This document shows, one piece after another, positions 44,402 to 55,300 of a DNA stretch of 64,000 nucleotides. This stretch comes from Streptococcus suis S735 (GTDB lineage: Bacteria; Bacillota; Bacilli; Lactobacillales; Streptococcaceae). The DNA lies in NCBI RefSeq assembly GCF_000294495.1, contig NC_018526.1, positions 1,798,001 to 1,862,000 of the forward strand, written 5' to 3'. The position numbers and the translations under genes were made by a program. The notes beneath the pieces were generated by a model. It did no database searches. It was not told where the DNA came from and saw nothing but the letters and a program-made list of their open reading frames with translations. The number at the start of each line of letters is the position of its first letter. Position 1 is the first letter of the stretch.

Positions 44402-45118
44402 TTAATGTTCATCACCCTTTTGTCCATAGTAGGCATTTGGACCATGTTTACGGAGGTAGTGCTTGTCCATGATATAGCTTGGTGCTGGCTCCACCCTTGG
44501 ATTAATCTGCTCGGTGTAGCGGTTCATCCGAGCTACTTCCTCAAGGACAACGCTGTGGTAGACTGCCTGAGCAGGATTCTTGCCCCAGGTAAATGGTCCA
44601 TGGTTACGGACAACAATTCCTGGTACAGCAACTGGGTCGATACCACGGCGTTCAAATTCCTCGATGATGACTGAACCTGTTTCTTTTTCATAGGCCGAGT
44701 TTACTTCCTCAGCTGTCAAAGAACGGGCACATGGTACCGGACCATAGAAATAGTCCGCATGAGTTGTCCCATAAAATGGAATGTCACGACCTGCCTGAGC
44801 CCAACCAACTGCTTCTGTCGAATGGGTATGGACAACAGCGTGGACATTTGGCCAAGCCTTGTAGAGGGCAACGTGGGTCGCCAAGTCAGACGAAGGATTC
44901 AAGTCCCCTTCCACTACATTTCCGTCCAAGTCGGTCACCACCATGTTTTCCGGTGACAATTTTTCATAGTCCACACCAGAGGGCTTGATGACGATGCGAC
45001 CAAGTTCTCGGCAGACTTCTGATACGTTGCCCCAGGTAAACTTGACGAGCCCATGAGCAGGCAGGGCGATATTGGCTTCATAGACCCGTTGACGCATTTC
45101 CTGTAAATCTTTTGGCAT
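44402..45118 (-). CDS. ulaF: L-ribulose-5-phosphate 4-epimerase
   Basis: Converts L-ribulose-5-phosphate to D-xylulose-5-phosphate, the last ascorbate-specific step. The 238-residue class II aldolase-like enzyme has the SGVDYEKL loop, zinc ligands in VVHTHSTEAVGWA and the GTTHADYFYG motif. Its ATG overlaps the ulaE stop by 1 bp. Last gene of ulaABCDEF. Confidence 0.95.
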   Translation of the reverse strand: MPKDLQEMRQRVYEANIALPAHGLVKFTWGNVSEVCRELGRIVIKPSGVDYEKLSPENMVVTDLDGNVVEGDLNPSSDLATHVALYKAWPNVHAVVHTHSTEAVGWAQAGRDIPFYGTTHADYFYGPVPCARSLTAEEVNSAYEKETGSVIIEEFERRGIDPVAVPGIVVRNHGPFTWGKNPAQAVYHSVVLEEVARMNRYTEQINPRVEPAPSYIMDKHYLRKHGPNAYYGQKGDEH

Positions 45119-45981
45119 TAGTTTAACCCCGCTTTCTCAATCAATGGATAGAGGAAATCTTGTGCCTCCTTGATAGCTGCTCGTGTTTCCTCAACCGTTT
45201 CGCAGTTTTCAGACCACATCTCAATCAAGAATGGACCTTGGTAGTTGGTCTTTTTCAAGACTGCAAACATATTGTCCCAGTCCACACAGCCCTGACCAAA
45301 TGGGACATCACGGAATTGACCCTTGGAGTTTTCGGTTACCGCATAGGTATCCTTGAGGTGAAGGGCTGCGATAGAACGGTGTCCCAGGTAAAATTCGCTG
45401 TAAATGTCATTATGCCAAGCAGACACGTTTCCAGTATCTGGATAGACAAAGAGATAAGGCGAGTCGATTTCTTTTTCAACGGCTAGGTATTTTTCAATTG
45501 AGTTGATAAATGGATCATCCATAATTTCAATGCCCAACATGACCTGAGCCTGTTCTGCCCAGTCGCAAGCCTGACGGAGATTCTTGATGAAACGCTCTCT
45601 AGTTTCAGGTGATTTTTCCTCGTAGTAAACGTCGTAGCCAGCCAACTGGATGACACGAACGCCCAAATCCTGAGCCAGTTCGATACACTGTTTCATGGTT
45701 TCTAAGGACTTGGCTTCAAGAGCAGGGTCATTGGAGCCAAGCGGGTAGCGACGGTGACCTGAGAAACAAATGGTCGGAATGCGGACACCTGTTTCATAGA
45801 TGGCCTTGACCAAGTCTAAACGCTCTTCCTTGGTCCATTCCAAACGAGCCAAGCGTGCATCGCTCTCATCTACCGACATTTCCACAAAGTCGAAACCTAA
45901 TTCTTTGGCAAACTCCAAACGTTCCTTCCATGTGAAGTGTTTGGGCGTTGCCTTTTCATATATTCCGATTGGTCGTGCCAT
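45118..45981 (-). CDS. ulaE: L-xylulose-5-phosphate 3-epimerase
   Basis: Converts L-xylulose-5-phosphate to L-ribulose-5-phosphate. The 287-residue TIM-barrel protein has the family's IGIYEKATPKHFTWKERLEFAKELGFDFVEMSVDE start and LGIEIMDDPFIN, with the HLKDTY motif near residue 207. It lies 5 bp after ulaD and overlaps ulaF. Confidence 0.95.
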   Translation of the reverse strand: MARPIGIYEKATPKHFTWKERLEFAKELGFDFVEMSVDESDARLARLEWTKEERLDLVKAIYETGVRIPTICFSGHRRYPLGSNDPALEAKSLETMKQCIELAQDLGVRVIQLAGYDVYYEEKSPETRERFIKNLRQACDWAEQAQVMLGIEIMDDPFINSIEKYLAVEKEIDSPYLFVYPDTGNVSAWHNDIYSEFYLGHRSIAALHLKDTYAVTENSKGQFRDVPFGQGCVDWDNMFAVLKKTNYQGPFLIEMWSENCETVEETRAAIKEAQDFLYPLIEKAGLN

Positions 45982-45986
45982 AGGTC

Positions 45987-46649
45987 TTACCCCCAGATAC
46001 GACGGATTTCGTCTTTAAATTCACGCGCCGCTGCTGCTGGGTCGGCTGCTTCTGTGATACCGCGACCTGCGATAAAGGTGAAGACATCTACACCCTCGAA
46101 GAGTTTAAGGGTATCAACGTCCAAACCACCAGTTACAGAAACACGGAAGCCCATGTCAACCAATTTTTTCACTTTATTGAGGTCTTTTTCGCCCCAAGTT
46201 TCGCCAGCAAGGAGGGCGTCACGCGATTGGTGGTAAATCGCTTGGGAAATACCTGCGTCCAACCAGAGTTGAGCCTGTTCATAAGTCCAGTCACCATAGA
46301 GTTCGATTTGGATTTCACCCTTATCACCACGCACTTCCTTGATAGCCTTCAAAGCAGCTGCCATAGTTGGAATAGTTGCTGAACAAATACAAGTCATCCA
46401 GTCCGCACCACGAACAGCATTGTTTTTAGCCACAGTACCACCCGCATCCGCACACTTGGTATCTGCAACGATAATTTTGTCTTGGAAGAGGCTACGTAGC
46501 ACTTCTACCAATTCGCTACCAACTTGAAGCAAACAAACGGTACCTGCCTCGATAACATCCACTTCATGACCAACGGAAACAGCTGCTTTAATCGCTCCCT
46601 GCAAGTCTGAATGGTCAAGGGCAACTTGTAAATTTGGAATATGTTTCAT
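45987..46649 (-). CDS. ulaD: 3-keto-L-gulonate-6-phosphate decarboxylase
   Basis: Decarboxylates 3-keto-L-gulonate-6-phosphate to L-xylulose-5-phosphate. The 220-residue orotidine-decarboxylase-fold enzyme has the Asp63-x-Lys65-x-x-Asp68 motif (VADTKCADAGG) and the phosphate loop FIAGRGITEAADP. Located between ulaC and ulaE. Confidence 0.96.
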   Translation of the reverse strand: MKHIPNLQVALDHSDLQGAIKAAVSVGHEVDVIEAGTVCLLQVGSELVEVLRSLFQDKIIVADTKCADAGGTVAKNNAVRGADWMTCICSATIPTMAAALKAIKEVRGDKGEIQIELYGDWTYEQAQLWLDAGISQAIYHQSRDALLAGETWGEKDLNKVKKLVDMGFRVSVTGGLDVDTLKLFEGVDVFTFIAGRGITEAADPAAAAREFKDEIRRIWG

Positions 46650-46659
46650 GTTTTTTCTC

Positions 46660-47145
46660 CTAACTTTCTAAATCTAAACCTTCTAGGTAAGGACTGTTTT
46701 TGGACTCTTCCACCATTGCCAAGACTTCCTCAGGAGTTTGACAAGCAATCAAACGCTCAATCGAATTTTCCAATTCGAAGAGGGCGATAATTTGTGGAAT
46801 AGCTACGGATGTATGAATCTTTGGATCGGTAGCTGCAAGAGTGAGCAGAACAGACACTTCTTTCCCATCTGAGAAGACGACTGGTTTTGTCAAGGTAATC
46901 AAAGCAAAGGAATCCTTCAAGACGCCGACACCTGCTTGGGCGTGAGGCATAGCCATACCAGGCATGAGCACATAGTAAGGTCCATATTCTTCAGTTGATG
47001 CGATGATCGCGTCGTAGTATTCCTCAGTTGCAGCACCACTTTCAATCAGCGGTTCAACAGCCTTGTGAACAGCCTCCTGCCAGGTTACCGCTGTCAATCC
47101 CAAGCGAATGGAATTATTTTCTGTAAATGATTTTTGTAAATTCAT
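46660..47145 (-). CDS. ulaC: Ascorbate PTS EIIA component
   Basis: Phosphate carrier of the L-ascorbate phosphotransferase system. The 161-residue fructose/mannitol-type EIIA has its phosphorylated histidine at His68 (MPGMAMPHAQAGVG). It lies downstream of ulaB with a 62-bp gap. Confidence 0.94.
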   Translation of the reverse strand: MNLQKSFTENNSIRLGLTAVTWQEAVHKAVEPLIESGAATEEYYDAIIASTEEYGPYYVLMPGMAMPHAQAGVGVLKDSFALITLTKPVVFSDGKEVSVLLTLAATDPKIHTSVAIPQIIALFELENSIERLIACQTPEEVLAMVEESKNSPYLEGLDLES

Positions 47146-47207
47146 AGTTTTTCCCTTCTACACGCTATATGAAAGGGGGAGGGAAACTCCCTACCCCTAA
47201 CGGCTAT

Positions 47208-47486
47208 TTATAGCACTGCTTGTAATTTTGTTTTGATTTCGTTGTCGTCCATGAGGTTGTCAAGACCAACCAAGTGACCTTTCGTGCGACCTTCCAACTC
47301 AGAAATCAAGTGGTTAGAGGCTACGACAATATCATATCCTGCCGCTAAACCTTTTGCTTCACCGACTGAGCAAGAAGCTGATTGAAAATCTGTTACGCCG
47401 AGTTGACGAAGGGCGTTTTCTACCTTCATCTTGATGACCATAGATGAGCCCATGCCGTTTCCGCAGGCTGTTAAAACTTTAACCAT
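47208..47486 (-). CDS. ulaB: Ascorbate PTS EIIB component
   Basis: Passes phosphate from UlaC to ascorbate. The 92-residue protein has the active cysteine Cys8 in LTACGNGMGSSM, the typical P-loop of this EIIB family. It lies 58 bp after ulaA. Confidence 0.95.
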   Translation of the reverse strand: MVKVLTACGNGMGSSMVIKMKVENALRQLGVTDFQSASCSVGEAKGLAAGYDIVVASNHLISELEGRTKGHLVGLDNLMDDNEIKTKLQAVL

Positions 47487-47544
47487 AATTTCACTCCTAT
47501 TTTATTTTTAATACATTATGTTCTGATTTTACAGACCAAGGATA

Positions 47545-48993
47545 CTATTCTGCTTGTGCCTCGCCACGATAGTACGCTTCCTTATCTTTTGCTTTCGCAA
47601 ATTGAAGTTGCGGAATAGCCAATAAGAAGAGGCAGACAAGAACATAACCAGCAATACCGAGGTACTTAAATGCAAATCCAAATGGTAACCATGGCACTTC
47701 AAAGTCAATGTTTCCGTGGTAACCACCGCTCAATTCAAGCAAGCCAACGCAGACTGCACCAAGAGCAACTTGAAGGACACCTGAGATGAAGGAAAGGATG
47801 GCTGCCGCTTTCCAACCACCACGTTTGTCAGCGTACACTGCGATAGCTGCGTTATCGAAGAATACAGGTACGAAACCAGTGATGATGAGGATTGGACTCT
47901 TGAAGACAATCAAGAGAACGATTGTAATCAACTGACCGATTAAACCGAAGGCAAAACCTGAAAGAACTGCGTTAGATGAACCAAAGCCGTAAGAAGCTGC
48001 AACGTCCACCGCTGGGAATGAACCAGGAAGCAATTTGCTTGAGATACCTTGGAAGGCATTTGTCAATTCTGCTACGAACATGCGGACACCTTGCATCAAA
48101 ATGAAGAGATATACTGAGAAGGTGAAGGCTGTTTGAATCACATACATAAAGAAGGCTTGTTTAGCTGGGTTGTATGGAGCACCTGAAGTGATAACTTCTG
48201 GATTTGCCATGATTTCTGGACCCAAGATGAACAAAATCACACCGAAGAATACAAGCATCAATGTCGCTGAAGCAACAACTGTATCGTGGAAGATGTTGAG
48301 GAAGCTAGGTAGCTTCAAGTTATCCAAGTTTTCTTCTTTTTTACCAAGTTTTGGTGCAATCTTATCGACAAACCAGATTGCGAATTGTTGTTGGTGACCG
48401 ATGGCAAATCCACCGCCACCTATCAATCGTTGGGTTGGCTCAACTGTCATGTTTGAGCTGACTGCCCAGTAGATACCACAGATGATACCAATCGCTGCTG
48501 TACCGAATTGGTTACGAAGAGCCGGGATGAGGAAGAGCACCATCAATGAGACTGTTGCCGCTTGTTGTACCATGATGTGTCCAGTGATGAACAGAGTACG
48601 TACTTTGGTAACCTTACGTAGTGCCACCAAGAGGATGTTGACACCGAAACCAATCAAGAGCGCTGTAGTGGCTGCTGATACGAAATCAGGGAACTCCTCA
48701 GCAATTTTCCCATTTGCTGCTGCAAGACCGAAGTAAGGGTCAATAACTGCCGCATCAATTTGGAACTTATAGTTCAAAGCCGCCAAAATCGGACGGAAGG
48801 TTGTGACCAAACCACCGGCTGCTACGTTCAAAATCATATAGCCGACTGTCGCTTTGATAAACCCTGCAAAAACATCATGAGGCTTTTTCTTTAAGAGGGC
48901 ATAGCCCACCAACACTAAAAGACCTACGAAGAAGGCTGGATTCTGCAGGATATTCTGTGAGAACCAGTTTAATGGGGTTTGAAGGAAATCCAT
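47545..48993 (-). CDS. ulaA: Ascorbate PTS EIIC permease
   Basis: Membrane permease that takes in L-ascorbate and releases it as the 6-phosphate. The 482-residue protein has about 11 membrane segments, the N-terminal PLNWFSQNILQNPAFFVGLLVLVGY and the family motif VEPTQRLIGGGGFAIGHQQQ. First gene of the ula operon; its promoter carries a ula-specific element and a cre site. Confidence 0.95.
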   Translation of the reverse strand: MDFLQTPLNWFSQNILQNPAFFVGLLVLVGYALLKKKPHDVFAGFIKATVGYMILNVAAGGLVTTFRPILAALNYKFQIDAAVIDPYFGLAAANGKIAEEFPDFVSAATTALLIGFGVNILLVALRKVTKVRTLFITGHIMVQQAATVSLMVLFLIPALRNQFGTAAIGIICGIYWAVSSNMTVEPTQRLIGGGGFAIGHQQQFAIWFVDKIAPKLGKKEENLDNLKLPSFLNIFHDTVVASATLMLVFFGVILFILGPEIMANPEVITSGAPYNPAKQAFFMYVIQTAFTFSVYLFILMQGVRMFVAELTNAFQGISSKLLPGSFPAVDVAASYGFGSSNAVLSGFAFGLIGQLITIVLLIVFKSPILIITGFVPVFFDNAAIAVYADKRGGWKAAAILSFISGVLQVALGAVCVGLLELSGGYHGNIDFEVPWLPFGFAFKYLGIAGYVLVCLFLLAIPQLQFAKAKDKEAYYRGEAQAE

Positions 48994-49031
48994 TTTTCAT
49001 TCTCCTTTTTTGAAATGATTTTTATGGTTTT

Positions 49032-49098
49032 ATTATAAGTTATGTAAGCGGAAACAAAAAGACCAAATAAAGCACAGGCTTGTGTTCACTATTGGACT
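49032..49098 (-). promoter_or_regulatory. ulaA promoter with ula element and cre site
   Basis: TATAAT (49032-49037) on the minus strand lies 23 bp after TTGGTC of the element 49056-49098, as at ulaG. The sequence ATGTAAGCGGAAACA (49042-49056, plus strand) fits the catabolite-response consensus WTGNNARCGNWWWCA at every position and lies between -10 and -35. This suggests activation by the PRD regulator and repression by CcpA. The rest of the 48994-49320 gap holds the apuA terminator and nothing else I recognise. Confidence 0.78.
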
Positions 49099-49200
49099 AT
49101 TTCCGAACTTTAATGGCTGATTTAATCAGAATTCCTCCCTATAGTTCACCAGCCCATTTATTCTAATAATCAATAAATAGACGTTATTTTACCTAAAAAT

Positions 49201-49236
49201 TTAAAAGAAGAGGTTGGTTTGAAACCAACCTCTTCT
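49201..49236 (-). terminator. Terminator of apuA
   Basis: A perfect 15-bp stem (49206-49220 and 49222-49236) lies 85 bp past the apuA stop and is followed by TTTTAAA on the minus strand. Confidence 0.82.
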
Positions 49237-49320
49237 AGAGGGAAGTGATACTCTCAACTCTTGTATTTATAAGAAATTCACAAGGTTTTGAGTAATGCTC
49301 CTCTGGAGAGCCAAATATTA

Positions 49321-52300
49321 TTACTCTTCTGATTTTTTAGTTCTTCCTTGCGCAGCAACTGTCAAACCAAGTCCAGCAAGTCCGAGACCTAGAAGTGCCA
49401 AATCGCTTTGTCGGTCACCCGTAATCGGCAGACTCGCCTTGCTTGCACCACTTGTCGCTTGTCCAGACGCTTGAGCTGTTGGAGTAGAAAGACTTGGTTT
49501 TTCTACCACATCCTTAGCCTCCATACTACCCTTAACAACAATCCGCGCCTCACCATCTACAACTGTTTCAGATAACAGATTTGTTGCTACTACCTTGCCG
49601 TCAACCAAGACATCTTGATAAACTAAGACTCTCTTACCTGCCTTACCTTCTTGAAGCACATAAGATTGACCTTTTGCAAGTGTTGCATCATAGCGAACTT
49701 CCTCTGCAATCGGAAGGACTGTTTCTTCTGTACGTTCCTTGGTAGTAAAGTCTAGACTTGGTTTTTCTTCAGCAGTAGGCGCTGTATCTGGAAGCGCCGT
49801 AGTGATATAAGGCAAACGAATCACTGTTGCAGTCAACGGTGCAAGAACAACTGAGCTATCAGTCAATTCGACACCCACTAAATCAGACAATGCTTCTACA
49901 CCTGCACGTTCACCGTCAACCAGCACTTGACCCTTAAGCAATTCTTTGTAAATATCAGAAAGAACAAAGCTGCGCTCCTTACTGTCGGCGTTGACAAAAA
50001 CAGCATAGCGGTCCCCATTGCTTGCAATGGTTTGATAGGCAATGACCACATCATTTTTAGCAATACCATTTTGACCTGGAATTGAAATCAAGCTAACCTT
50101 CTGTTCAACTTCTTCTTTTGTTCCCAAACGGAAGGCATCTGTAGATTTGCGCAAGGCAATCAATCCTTTTGTAAAGGCCTGAGTACGGGTATTCTCTGGA
50201 TAGAGCGCCTCATCTGTCGCTTTGGTCCAGTCAAACTTGTTGACCGCATCCGATGAATCGTAAGAATCATGAATGTAGTATGGATAGTCAAATGGTGTAC
50301 CATCAGCATTTGTCAACAAATGCGCTTTGTTCGGTACCTTGTCCTCTGTAACTGGTTCCTTATAATCAGGATGGCGGAACTGTTTGGTCCGTCCATACTC
50401 CTGACCAGAATGAATAAACGGTGTCCCTTGAGCAGTCAAAACTAGCAAATTACCCAAGCGTTGACGTTGGTGAATTTCAGTATAGTTTTCAGTAACTGAC
50501 GGATCCTTCTTGATGGACTGAGCGATAATATCAAAGAGGGTCAAGTTATCATGCGCAGCAATATACTGGATCACATCACCTGGATCATCTGCCAAGAAGT
50601 TGCCTGGTTGTGCCTTGATGTTATTGAAGACAGACTCAACACTCTTAGCACCCCCTGTGATAAAGGCTGGCTGACCTTCGTTTGGATAACCAGATTTAAG
50701 TGTATTGCGAATTTCATCTGAGAATACCGCAACCGTATCTGTTGAACTCATCCAGTCTTGGTCCGCTGGCTGAACAGGCTGATTAGCATCACCTGTAAAG
50801 GTTCTCCATCCTTCACCAAGCATAATGATGTTTGGATTGAGTTTTTGAGCCTCAGTAAAGGCCAGCTCAATTGCTTCGGCATCATGGTCCCCCATCATAT
50901 CGAAGCGGAAACCATCTACCTTAAACTCATCCACAAGATACTTGATGGAATCAACTAAGACACGACGGCTCATGTAGTGAGTGGTCCCCAGACGACCACC
51001 ACCAAAGCTTGATTTAGCCGTACCATCTGCCTCCATGAAGTGATAATAGTTTGGCTCTAAGTCTTCAAATAAGAAGGTCTTAGAAGTGTGGTTATAGACC
51101 ACATCCAAAATCACACCCATGCCTTGTTTGTGGATTTCATTGACCAGATTTTTGAACTCTTCGATACGTTTCATTGGATCTGTCGGATCTGTAGAATACA
51201 TACCTGTAAAGGCAAAGTAGCTCTGTGGATCATAACCCCAGTTGTAGTTACTGTTGCTTGACGCGTACTCACTCATCCGCTCTGCATTTTTCAATTCATT
51301 GACAAAATAGTAGCTCATAACAGGCAATAATTGAATATGAGTCACACCCAATTCCTTGAGGTAGCTGAGACGCTCTGCAAAGGCAGCAAAGGTACCAAAC
51401 TGAGCAGTCAATTCATCGGAAATAGCAGGATCGGCTGTGAAGTCACGGACATGAGCCTCATAGATAATAGCATCTTCACGCTGATTGAAGTTAGGAATTG
51501 TGGCATAGTTCAAATCACTTGGACCAACTTCTGCTGGGTCCACAATCGCAGCTTTTGCAATCCGATAAGATGGATCTGTATCTGCCAAATCACTATTCCA
51601 CTCCGCTAAAGATTTAGCATATGGGTCTAAAACAAGAACAGATTGATCCCCACGAGTGATTTCATAATGGTAGTAGTAACCACGATAGTCCGCGATACCA
51701 AGACCTGATTGGCTGTTCAATTCGAGGTCCCATTGTCCCTTATCCCCCTTGGTCATGGCCAATTTACCGACCACCTTAGATTGATCATCCTTATCATAAA
51801 GAACGACTGCCACACTGTCTGCACTTGGAGACCAGAGAGTCATATCAACGACACTACCAGCCTGACGCACACGCGCACCAAGCTCTCCATCATAAGCATA
51901 GAGCTCATCCTTCAACTGCCAGCTCATAGTTGTTGTGAAGCTATCATTGCCATATTTGAGGGTATAGCCCGCATTTTCTTGGTTGAAATCCCCGAGGACT
52001 CGCACCTTGTTGCTGGTAAGGTCCAAGACAAGGTCCGTCACTGCAACTGTCTGACCATTCTTATCTGTTACAGACAATTTCTCCAAGATGCTATCCTTAT
52101 CCGCACCTTCCAATGTTGTAAAGGCTGCTTCTAAGGCTGTTAGGCTAACGTGAGAAACACCTGTCGCACGGACATTATTGACAAAATAAGGGTTGGTGTA
52201 AATAGTCGCATCATCATCCTTGAGGAAGATTTGTGTCTGATTTTTCAAATCTTTAAAGCTATAATCTTTCTGCTGAATCTTCACATCGTCTCCTGACTTG

Positions 52301-55300
52301 CTTTCATCCAATAGCAAGAAGCCAATGGAACTTGGTAAATCTGTCAATTTGACATCAATATAGGCACCGTACTTGCCTTGGTTTTCAAAATCAATACCAT
52401 TTGGCCAGTCACCCAGGGTAAGGTCAGTCACATCACCCCAGATCCAGAGACCTTTTTGATCATAATTGCCATCGGTACGGAAGTAATTGATACGGATGTA
52501 GCCTTCTTTAAGTGGTTGATAGAGGCTGAGTTGATAATTCTCATCAAACCAAGCTTCATTCATCTTGGTGCTAATCCGTTCAATGGTCTTGTCACCTGTG
52601 ATGTTATCACCAGAAGTGTTATTAATCAACAGACTAATCTTGCTGGCTGTTTCATCTTTCATCTTGATATCAAGATAATAGCCATAGTCATCCTGTTTAG
52701 CCGTGCTGAAATTGGTTGCACCTGTTGGCCAAGCACCAAGATCTGACGATGGTTTTTCGACATCATCCCATGTCCATAAACCTAGGCTAGATAAATTATC
52801 AGATGGTAGAGTTTTAAAGTGAACACGGAAGTAGCCTGCTTCAATTGGTTCTTCAGTTGCTCCTTGCACACTTGCATTGACGATGTCACCTGCTTCTGTC
52901 TGAAGGAGCATGGTGCCACCTTGACCGATTGTTGGCAGTTCGACTTGAACAACCCATTTACCGTCTTTCTCGATAGCTTGATAAGATTTTCCTGTGTAGG
53001 CATCTGTGACAACTACATCTTTACCAGATACTTCAAGCGCCATTTCCTTGTTCTCGGTATTGGTCGAGAAGACAAGATAGGCAGCTTGATCTTGGTAACT
53101 GCGTTTGCTGATAAGCCAACCTTGGCTATCATTTCCAGCAAGTGTGCTTGTATCACCACGTGAGAGCAATGTTGAATTGGCATTGCGGAAAGCCAATAAT
53201 TTCTGATAGTGGTCTGTGATGTCGCTAGTCTCTACCTTGCTCCAATCGAAATCGTACCGGTTGTCATAAACTGGCCAGTTGTTTTGTCCAGATTGCCCCA
53301 CTTCTTCACCGTAGTAAATGACTGGCTGACCTTTAGCAGTAATCAAAAGACTAGCAGCCAATTTCAGTTTGTCCAGATTTCCTTCTTTTTCTGCGCCACC
53401 GAGACTGTAGAGGAAACCATCTTCGTCGTGACTGCCCAAGAATTGACCCAGAGAAGCTGCACTAGTCAGAACCTTGCTACGTTCTTCCAGCTCTTTTCCA
53501 GCTGCTTTTAGTTGACCATTGACCAGATATTTGGCGATATCCTTGAAGCCAAAGTCCAACAAACTATCCATAGTGCCGATACCCAAGTCACCCTTGGTAT
53601 CCTTATAATTCGCTCCCCAAGTTTCCCCAATCAAGTGGAAGTCAGGATCTCTATCCACCAATTCATTTTTGAAATGTTGCCATGTGGTATCATCAACGTG
53701 TTTGACTGTATCGACACGGAAAGCATAGATAGAGTTGCCCTTGGCAGTTGTTGAACGTTCCAACCAAGATGCCTGCCAAGCAACCAACTGATTGCGAACA
53801 GCAGCTTCTTCTGTCTTGAAGTCTGGTAATCCAGATAATGAGCCTAATTGGTCATCTCCCTGCTTGTCTTCTTCCTTAGTCCGTACCATACCTGCAAAGG
53901 TTTCTTCTGTACCATAGCCAGCATGGTTAAGCACCACGTCAACAATAATATTGATGCCTTTTTCGGCTGCGGCATCAATCAATTCGTGGAAATCAGCTAA
54001 ACTTCCCAAATGCGGATTTAGTTTCTCAAAATTGGATGCCCAATAACCATGATAAGCATAGTATTCTCCATCTTTTACGCTACCAACATTCTGTGGAATA
54101 TTTTCCACAATCGGAGTCAACCAGATAGAGTCCACACCCAATTCTTCCAAGTAGTCCAGCTTGGCTGTCACTCCTTTGAAGTCACCGCCCTGGTAAAGAC
54201 CGCGTGGGTTGGAGGCTGTTCCTTCCACTAGCTTGTCATTGCCGGTGTCTCCATTATAGAAACGGTCTGTCATCATGAAGTAGATGACTTGCTCGTCCCA
54301 GTCTTTTTCACCATCTGCCTTGATACGCTCTGTAATGGTCACATCCAATTTTGTTTCGTAGTAACCGTTGTCCTTGTCATAGACCTTTACAGGAAGACTA
54401 TATGTCCCTGGCGCTGTGCTAGACGTCGCTTTAATGGTCACACGATTGAGCTCAGTAGAGATTGGCACAAGACCTCCACCGATGGCACTTGTATCGACTT
54501 CCATTTTGACTATTTCAGCATTTTCAGGGTTGGTGACGGTTACAGATACCAAGCCACTTTCATTGTAGTTGAATGGTGCTTTCACACTTGCCCCAACAGT
54601 CACATTTTTTGTACCTGGAGTAGCTTTACTTGTATCGAGTTCTACTTTCTCTTCGATAAAATATGGATTGGTATAGACTTTGTCGTCGTCATTGCGAAGG
54701 AAAATTTGGCTATGCCGTTTACGATCTGCAAAGGCTAAATCAATTGTTTTATTGCCTGCCAAATCTGGATTATTCTGATTGATTAGCAGAAATCCAAGCT
54801 TGGAATCTAAACCATTCGATAGAGGAATGTCAACATAGGCGCCGTATTTGCCAAGTTTAAAGTCAACGGCACCTGCTGGCCAGCCGCTACTTGCTTCAGT
54901 CGTATCTCCCCAAGTCCATACGCCCCAACCTTCATAATTATTGTCTTCACGGGTGTAGTTGATACGGAGGACATTTTCATCTTTGAGTGGCTCATAACTA
55001 GACACGCTATAATCACTAGCAATCCAAGCCTCATTTTGTTCCGGAACAAGTAGCTCCACTTTCTGGTCCGATTCTGTTATTTTTTCCCCATTCTTGAGAA
55101 CCAGATAACCAATCGTTCCTGGTGTCTCAGATTTTTTAATATCAACGTAATGGCCGTAGTCATCTACCTGACTGCTTGAAAAGTTCGCTGTATCCGTTGG
55201 CCATTGATTACCATCGGACGGCTCTGCCACTCCTCCCCAAGTCCAAAGTCCTTGACTTTCTGGTGCTGTTTCATCTACATTTTCAAAGTGCAGACGAATG

